Positions 7,241 through 11,788 of a stretch of DNA of 11,788 nt are shown here, piece by piece (the stretch's first letter is position 1; each line of letters starts with the position of its first letter). The notes beneath the pieces are model-generated. The model was not told the DNA's origin and did no database searches. It saw only the letters and a list, made by a program, of their open reading frames with translations. This stretch comes from Baffinella frigidus. Lineage: Eukaryota; Cryptophyceae; Cryptomonadales; Baffinellaceae. The position numbers and the translations under genes are program-made. The stretch spans positions 414,013 through 425,800 of the forward strand of contig MU646348.1 of NCBI GenBank assembly GCA_026770585.1, written 5' to 3'.

Positions 7241-7410
7241 CCTCCTTTGAGGCTCATGGTATCCCATGGTTGAAGTTTAAGAGCTTCAATCACGAATACC
7301 CCACAAGGTGAGAGGGATTGTGTGGCCTCCTTTGAGGCTCATGGTATCCCATGGTTGAAGTTTAAGAGCTTCAATCACGAATACCCCACAAGGTGAGAGG
7401 GATTGTGTGG
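7241..7410. repeat. Perfect 85-bp tandem duplication
   Basis: The units 7241-7325 and 7326-7410 are identical as read. Each contains CATGGTATCCCATGG and a TTGAAG...GCTTCAA hairpin. Complete identity beside diverged repeats implies a recent duplication, or an assembly artefact. Confidence 0.92.
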
Positions 7411-7487
7411 GAGTGTGAAGTGAAATGAGTTAGACACCAAAAATTGAAGGAAATAAATGTGGTTGTGAAAGGGTTTCCCCCAATGTA

Positions 7488-7720
7488 TTGTAGATTTCGG
7501 CTTAGCGCGGAATTCACTTCGGGTCGGGGGATCGAGAAAATCGAAAAATCGTTTCATTTTCACGTCCATCTAAAGTTTTATGCTATTTTACGCATGTATT
7601 TGATGACAAGATCGCGACCCCACCCGTAAAATACACCTTTTCGATTCATTTTCACTTTTTTTCGTTCCCCGATGTCCCGACCTGATCTCCCAAAATTCCG
7701 CGCTAAGCCGAAATTTACAA
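7488..7720. mobile_element. MITE with 27-bp ends and TA target duplication
   Basis: TTGTAGATTTCGGCTTAGCG at 7488 is mirrored by the end CGCTAAGCCGAAATTTACAA at 7720, one mismatch over about 27 bp. TA flanks both sides (7486-7487 and 7721-7722), as in Tc1/mariner-type elements. The 233-bp body has no coding capacity; ATTCATTTTCAC-like copies sit on both sides of the centre. Confidence 0.8.
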
Positions 7721-7860
7721 TACGGACGTCAGAAAAGTGGGGGGCGATTCAATCTTTAGAAACAACAACATTCCGTCAAGATATTGGTACGAGCTCGTAA
7801 AGCAAAAACCAAAAAAGAACCAGAAAACGAGGGTGGAGTAGTGGAAGTTTTAGGGCGAAC

Positions 7861-8139
7861 TTCCCGGCCGCGCCCTAAAAATCTGAGAACGGATTTGTGA
7901 AACAGAAACATAAGTTGGTTCACTAATGTGGATTCAGATGTTTGAGGCGCGGCCGGGAACATGCCGACCCCCCCCCTCGATTTCTCGAATTTGGGCCCCC
8001 AAACCTCGATTTCTTACAACAAGGCGAAAAGTTCGGCATGTTCCCGGCCGCGGACCAAAATTCTGAGACCATATTTTTGAACCAACTTTTGATTCTGTTT
8101 CACAAACGTGGTGTCAGATTTTTGGGCCGCGGCCGGGAA
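7861..8139. mobile_element. Composite inverted pair of 99-bp elements, TSD GAAC
   Basis: Two 99-bp units (7861-7959 and 8041-8139) lie head to head. Each begins TTCCCGGCCGCG and ends CGCGGCCGGGAA, and the second is a diverged reverse complement of the first. The spacer adds CATGCCGA/TCGGCATG symmetry. GAAC flanks the whole pair at 7857-7860 and 8140-8143, so the pair appears to have inserted as one unit. Confidence 0.85.
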
Positions 8140-8352
8140 GAACTTTTTTTTTGACACTTATGTACATATATGGAAAACAGGATTTCTGTAATAACACAGG
8201 TTATGTTTGTGACTTGGCATACCCGCGCCACTCGATACTTTTGGGGCTTGTTGACATTTGAGGGCTGGAAATTTTCCGAGAGGCTGGTCAGGTTCGCCGG
8301 GCGGGGAAACGCACTGAACGGGTTGGTGCTGGCGTGTCTGGGTGCTCAACAG
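8140..8352. other. Spacer with dispersed repeat 8218-8271
   Basis: Holds the second copy of the 6437 repeat. Its GC-rich end leads into the next gene. No promoter motif was identified. Confidence 0.45.
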
Positions 8353-8569
8353 ATCCTGGGGCTTGGCGCTGTTCTGGCGCGTGGGAGGTGGTATGGCCTT
8401 CCGACCCAGCGCAGCTCCAAAGGTGGCTGTGGAAGAAAGGGGGGGTTCAGACGTTGACGGCCTCGAGGAAGGGGCGGGGGGAGCGTTCTTCGATCATGAA
8501 AGCGACGGTGAAAGCGGGGGGGAGGATGATCAGCAGGAGGGGGGGCGTGGGAGTGAAGACGAAGCCCAG
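8353..8569 (+). CDS. Exon of the acidic protein gene (5' limit uncertain)
   Basis: The frame is open from 8342. The strongest coding look is from 8453 (VDGLEEGAGG...), ending GAAGCCCAG|GTATGC at 8569/8570. It is rich in Gly, Glu, Asp and Ser: a disordered acidic tract. The donor is followed by a 255-bp intron. Confidence 0.55.
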
Positions 8570-11500
8570 GTATGCGAGTTCGTTCCCGCGAAGGACGGAC
8601 AGGGTGGCGGATTGTTTTTCCTGTCCTGGAATGTTCGCTGGCTTGCGTGAGGCAAAGGGAGCAGAGAAGAGGTGCCCAGCGCCTATCTCCTGCACATAAC
8701 TTGTTCGTGCGAGTAGCCATCTAGCAGCATTTCCTCTTTCTCTCTCGCTCATCGCTCTTGCCCCATAAAGAAGATCGTGTCCCACGTGTCTCATCTGCAA
8801 CGCGCTTTGTGGGGGCGGTTGCAGGGGGATCGATCGGACGGGGACATGGAAGTGGACGGCGACGGGGCCGGCGATATGGGTGGCGACTTCACGACGCTGG
8901 CAAGCTGGACGGAAGGCGCGGAGCTCGACGACCCTGGCAGCGCACCGCCCCTCATGCTCCCCGTCGACGACACCCCCATGATCCTCCCCACCGACGACAC
9001 CCCCCAGCCCCCCGCGGGCGACCCACGCAAGGCGCCGGCCGCCCCCAGCCTCACCCCCAGCGACCCGCGGGTGGGCGACGCCGGCGAGCAGGAGCCACGA
9101 ACGATCGCGGAGGGCAAGGTCCCGGGCACGTGGGCGGAGAAGGCCGAGATGGCGCTGCGCGTCCCGGAGCCGCTCGCGGCGCTGCAGGCGCTGGTGGCCG
9201 CGCCGGAGGGGGGTAAGCATGCGGCGCTGCGCGCGCGCCTCGCGGGGATGGTGCAGGCGGCAGAGGCGTTTACGAAGAAGGCGCAGGTCTGTGCGGCGCC
9301 CGGGGCACCTAGCTCTGTCTCAGTCTATTCGGGCTCACCAGTTTGGTGCGCCCGGGCTCGTTCCCGCGCCAAAGTTGACGGATTTGCACCGCGAATCCAG
9401 CATGTCAACTTGCCAATAGTCGTTCAACCCGAGTGAGGCAGAGCTAGGGCTTTTGTAAGTGCGGCGCTCGGTACAACCTGTTACACCATTTTACCATTTT
9501 AAGAATCTGTGACACGTCAACGTAACCTAATTTGTACCAGCATATCTGTTTGGGAAGCGACACGACTGCGATTTCAGTGCGGCGCGCGGCTGGGGCACCT
9601 GCCTCCAGAGGGAGAATGTTTCATCGGTCGGTTCACTTCACCCGTGTTTCCTGCAATATCCGCTGCTCCGAACCTCTCGTTTCACCCGCCCATGGTGGCT
9701 TGCGCCCTCGCGCTCGGCTGGATTCCGCTCTGTAACACCCCGGAGGTCGCGATTTTATGGGCTTCCGCTCTGTAACACCCTGGATTTCGCGATTTTATGG
9801 GCATCTAATAAGTCAAGACACCAGAAGTCAAGACACTGGTGTCTTGAAGTCAAGACACTGGTGTCTTGAAGTCAAGACACTGGTGTCTTGAAGTCAAGAC
9901 ACTGGTGTCTTGACATGACAGGCAAGACACCAGAGGTGAAATGCGAGAGATGTGGTATATAGGTTTATGGGCATCCACTAATTTCCACAAGGTCTGGCGG
10001 GTATGTACTGGGCGTGTACCGAAAATCGGCACACCCCAGGTACCCCAGGTACAAATCGGGGCATAGGGAGTTGGTCAAACAGCAGGGGGTTGGTCCAACA
10101 GCACACCACCACGGGGGTTAGTGAAACAGCACACCACTACTTCAGAGGGCTCCAGGGGGAAGGGAGTACTTTCGTTTCAATTTTTCGGATTTTTTACCGG
10201 GGGGGTTACCGCCCAAATTTTGTGCGCGGCGCCCTACCGCGGGTTGCAACCCATTGTTTTTGCACAGCGCCCTACCGCTGTAGTCTTATCCGGGAACAAG
10301 TATTTTTCTTTTAAAAGCTGGCAATGAAAATTACTACACAACTAGTCACGTCCGAAGCAATTGTGTGGTAATTTTCGTGCGGATTTTTTTAAAGAAAAAT
10401 ACTTGTTCCCGGATAAAGTCGAGGGTCGTTGGCGGGAGGCTCGAGCAGACGGGGCTCGTCAGCGAGGTAGGTACCTAGGTACCCCTGTACCTTAGGTACC
10501 CCTGTAGACCTAGGTACAGGGGTAGTCTACAGGTACAGGGATAGTCTACAGGGGTATGTTGTTCGTAGTCTACAGGGGTATGTTTTTCTTAGGTACCCCT
10601 ACAGAGGTACCTACGTAGGGGTACCCAGGTGGGGTACCTAGGTAGGTAATCCCACATGGGTACCTACCAGTCGACCCGTCGTTGATGGCAGGCTCCAACT
10701 ACCAGGCGCATCAAATTTGTACCAGGGCTTGGAGCCATTGTTCCTTCGCGAAGGCGTCGGAAACTATCACACTGGATGTTCCCCGAGTCGGGATCCTTCT
10801 GCAACGGGGGGCCTGATGTGATCCGAAAGGAAGCACGGCCTTCCTGCAGGATATGTTCCGGCGTCCGCCTATGGTGGGAGCTCGAAGAACCTCAAGGACC
10901 TAAAGGAACGCCGCTCGATAACAGCATGCCACGGCTCATGTTGAATGTTGGCCACCAACACCAACACGCGCCATGGCATGGCAGGGCGCTGGCTCCAACA
11001 TAATCTCCATACAAGTATTAATTAATTGCTTCTGGCAACGAAAATTACTACACGATTTGCTCATAAAAGTAATAGTCAAGCGTTTGTGTAGTAAATTTCG
11101 TTGCACCAAAAGCAATTGATTAATACTTTTGTGGAGATGAAGTCAGGCTGGCAGCCTGCCAAGCGCGGCGCCCCTTGCCAAAGGCATGGTGAGCGGCAGG
11201 CGGGGCGCCTCGGAGCCTCGTTTAGGGTTTAGGGCTTACGGTTTAAGGTTTAGGGCTCAGGGTTGAGGAATCCCTGAACCTTGAGGCAAGCGGGGCACCT
11301 CGGAGCCTCGTTTAGGGTTTAGGGTTTACGGTTGAAGGTTTGGGGCTCAGGGTGGAGGAATCCCTGAAGCTTGAGGTGCTCGAGGTGCTCGAGTGGCCCG
11401 GAGGTTCTCCGGAGGGGCCATGCTTTCTTTGCAGTCCTTTCTACGGAAGGGCGTGTCGTTGGCATATGTTGGGAGAAATTAGAACCTAAAGGACCTAAAG

Positions 11501-11622
11501 GATCTTTACAGGGATTTTCTGCAGAACAAGTTCCAGTATCCGCCTATGTTGGGAGTTAAGAGAACCTCAAGGACCCAAATATACACGCAACGTGCACAGT
11601 GCACCGTGAAGCCTGCAACATG

Positions 11623-11674
<52 letters not shown>

Positions 11675-11717
11675 GGCGGTGCTTGCGGCGCGGAAGGGGC
11701 GGGCGGAGCTGCGCGCG
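8353..11717 (+). CDS. Unrecognised acidic/helical protein gene, 3 exons, open at the right
   Basis: Family not recognised. Join of a first exon ending 8569, then 8825-9286 and 11676-11717, all phase 0 with CAG|GT donors at 8569 and 9286. The first exon may begin at 8353 (acceptor CAACAG), 8410, 8451 (TTCAG), or at ATG 8393 in good context (GGTATGG). Product as seen: an acidic Gly/Ser/Glu/Asp segment (SDGESGGEDDQQEGG), more acidic residues (MEVDGDGAGDMGGDF), a Pro/Thr-rich linker with two DDTP copies, then a predicted long helix pair (PEPLAALQALVAAPEG; ARLAGMVQAAEAFTKKAQ joined to AVLAARKGRAELRA). The helices faintly recall the PLU-1-like segment of KDM5 proteins, a guess from heptad pattern only. 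Third positions are strongly G/C. The gene continues past the right satellite. It may share a transcript with the exons at 1991-2453. Confidence 0.6.
8825..9286 (+). CDS. Exon of the acidic/helical protein gene (154 codons)
   Basis: Acceptor GCGGTTGCAG| at 8824, donor GCGCAG|GTCTGT at 9286. Open throughout, with high G/C at third positions. Order: acidic, Pro/Asp/Thr linker, then Ala/Leu-rich amphipathic helices ending FTKKAQ. The antisense strand is also open (8447-9220), as happens in GC-rich exons. Confidence 0.7.
9309..9447 (-). mobile_element. MITE family A, copy 4 (23 bp after a splice donor)
   Basis: CTAGCTCTGTCTCAG at 9309 and GAGTGAGGCAGAGCTAG ending 9447. It holds GGGCTCACC and GGTGCGCCC palindrome arms, and GCCAAAGTTGACGGATTTGC, the reverse complement of the copy 3 core. 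Orientation is opposite to copy 3. Confidence 0.8.
9448..9722. other. Intronic spacer, no gene seen
   Basis: Mixed sequence inside the 2.4-kb intron. The open frames from 9509 and 9532 run into the 40-bp repeat and show no coding bias. Confidence 0.4.
9723..9802. repeat. 40-bp tandem duplication
   Basis: TTCCGCTCTGTAACACCCYG plus 20 bases ending CGCGATTTTATGGGC, two units with a few differences. TTTATGGGCATC occurs at its end and again near 9963, bracketing the palindrome array. Confidence 0.85.
9813..9935. repeat. Array of 20-bp near-palindromes, 22-bp period
   Basis: TCAAGACACTGGTGTCTTGA recurs at 9828, 9850, 9872 and 9894, joined by AG and flanked by half-units TCAAGACACCAGAAG (9813) and CAAGACACCAGAGG (about 9923). 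Symmetry is complete except for the central TG. Units are identical, so spread was recent. Any transcript of the array could fold as several short hairpins or as one long one. Confidence 0.92.
9936..10285. other. Intronic spacer with short imperfect repeats
   Basis: CCCAGGTAC doublet near 10033; three copies of a GTTGGTCMAACAGC-like unit (about 10070-10140); two CGCCCTACCGC motifs (about 10230 and 10268). No gene. Confidence 0.5.
10286..10416. mobile_element. MITE-like hairpin, TTATC family, TSD AGTC
   Basis: Left TTATCCGGGAACAAGTATTT; right end ACTTGTTCCCGGATAA. AGTC flanks both sides (10282-10285 and 10417-10420). The inner arm GGCAATGAAAATTACTACAC matches the 799 element. Confidence 0.87.
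10448..10672. repeat. GGTACC/CTACAGGGGTA-rich scrambled repeat block
   Basis: Dense direct and inverted copies of AGGTACC, CCCCTGTA and TAGTCTACAGGGGTATGT. Many overlapping palindromes (GGTACCTAGGTACC-like) make it highly foldable. No regular period. Confidence 0.8.
10673..11000. other. Intronic spacer with a dispersed repeat
   Basis: About 10862-10905 (GTCCGCCTATGGTGGGAG then GAACCTCAAGGACCTAAAGG) recurs near 11538-11575. GGCTCCAAC occurs at 10691 and 10991. No supported gene. Confidence 0.45.
11001..11140. mobile_element. MITE-like hairpin, diverged TTACTACAC family member
   Basis: Arms of about 55 bp: TAATCTCCATACAAGTATTA to GGCAACGAAAATTACTACAC, mirrored to 11140. The inner arm matches the elements at 799 and 10286, and TACAAGTATT lines up with AACAAGTATT of 10286, but the end is TAATC/TCATC rather than TTATC. 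No target duplication seen. Confidence 0.78.
11201..11380. repeat. 90-bp tandem duplication with TTTAGGG repeats
   Basis: Units 11201-11290 and 11291-11380 each hold CGGGGCRCCTCGGAGCCTCG, two to four TTTAGGG-like copies with variants, and GAGGAATCCCTGAA. Telomere-type sequence has been captured in an intron and duplicated. Confidence 0.85.
11409..11495 (-). repeat. Inverted partial copy of the 6838/7031 repeat
   Basis: Its reverse complement, GGTCCTTTAGGTTCTAATTT through CCAACGACACGCCCTTCCGT to AAGCAT, closely matches 7031 onward. It links the large intron with the central repeat region. Confidence 0.82.
11625..11670 (+). repeat. (CT)23 microsatellite acting as polypyrimidine tract
   Basis: 23 uninterrupted CT units are followed at once by CGCAG and the microexon. 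It occupies the polypyrimidine position of the acceptor at 11674-11675. Confidence 0.85.
11676..11717 (+). CDS. 42-nt microexon of the acidic/helical protein gene
   Basis: Between CTCGCAG| and |GTGACA: 14 codons, AVLAARKGRAELRA, phase 0 on both sides. They continue the Ala/Leu/Lys helix ending exon 8825-9286. If the donor at 11718 is not used, the frame reads into the satellite as a TPYTLHP repeat, which is less likely. Confidence 0.6.
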
Positions 11718-11720
11718 GTG

Positions 11721-11788
11721 ACACCCTACACCCTACACCCTACACCCTACACCCTACACCCTACACCCTACACCCTACACCCTACACC
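11721..11788. repeat. 7-bp minisatellite (ACACCCT) at the right end
   Basis: Nearly ten perfect units running off the window, starting two bases after the GT of a splice donor. It differs by one base per unit from the left-end satellite. Confidence 0.92.

Noticed and set aside
2977-8350. Autonomous transposon or retroelement
   Set aside because: No reverse transcriptase, integrase, transposase or helicase motif was seen in any frame; all elements are non-coding.
8447-9220. 257-codon minus-strand open frame
   Set aside because: Antisense of GC-rich plus-strand exons; Arg/His/Gly-rich translation, and it ignores the splice signals that fit the plus strand.
9813-9935. CRISPR array
   Set aside because: Units are contiguous 22-bp palindromes with only two bases between them, no spacers, in a spliced eukaryotic context.

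Overview
The window looks like a nuclear contig from a single-celled eukaryote, most likely an alga or alveolate-type protist. The reasons are GT-AG introns in short GC-rich exons, no prokaryotic operon layout, plant-type TTTAGGG repeats, and long repeat-filled non-coding DNA. I cannot name the species. Both ends run into 7-bp minisatellites (TACACCA on the left, TACACCC on the right), which suggests assembly breaks rather than true telomeres.

Left part (1-1829): a minus-strand gene in three visible exons (1829-1624, 1373-1320, 223-121) whose splice phases match. Its joined product reads as the von Willebrand-A-like core of BABAM1/MERIT40, the scaffold of the BRISC and BRCA1-A deubiquitinase complexes. 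The rest of the gene lies off the left end. Its introns hold three hairpin-type inverted-repeat elements and a duplicated 3' splice site.

Middle-left (1830-2976): a short GC-rich gap separates this gene from a divergent plus-strand gene starting near 1991 (exons 1991-2131 and about 2347-2453), of unknown function. A G-rich stretch follows.

Centre (2977-8350): about 5.4 kb without convincing coding sequence. It is built from several families of short inverted-repeat elements (MITE-like), tandem duplications and dispersed repeats. It may be intergenic, or one very large intron, because the phases of the exons on either side can be joined.

Right part (8353-11788): a plus-strand gene with exons ending at 8569, 8825-9286 and a 42-nt microexon 11676-11717, all joined in phase 0. 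It encodes an acidic, then proline-rich, then alpha-helical protein that I do not recognise. Its 2.4-kb intron (9287-11675) contains MITEs, an array of near-perfect 20-bp palindromes, a GGTACC-rich block and TTTAGGG repeats, and ends in a (CT)23 polypyrimidine tract directly before the acceptor.

No transposase, reverse transcriptase, RNA gene or CRISPR array was found. The main novelty is the dense set of non-autonomous inverted-repeat elements. Several that differ inside share TTATC...GATAA ends and 4-bp target duplications, which suggests mobilisation by one unseen transposase.
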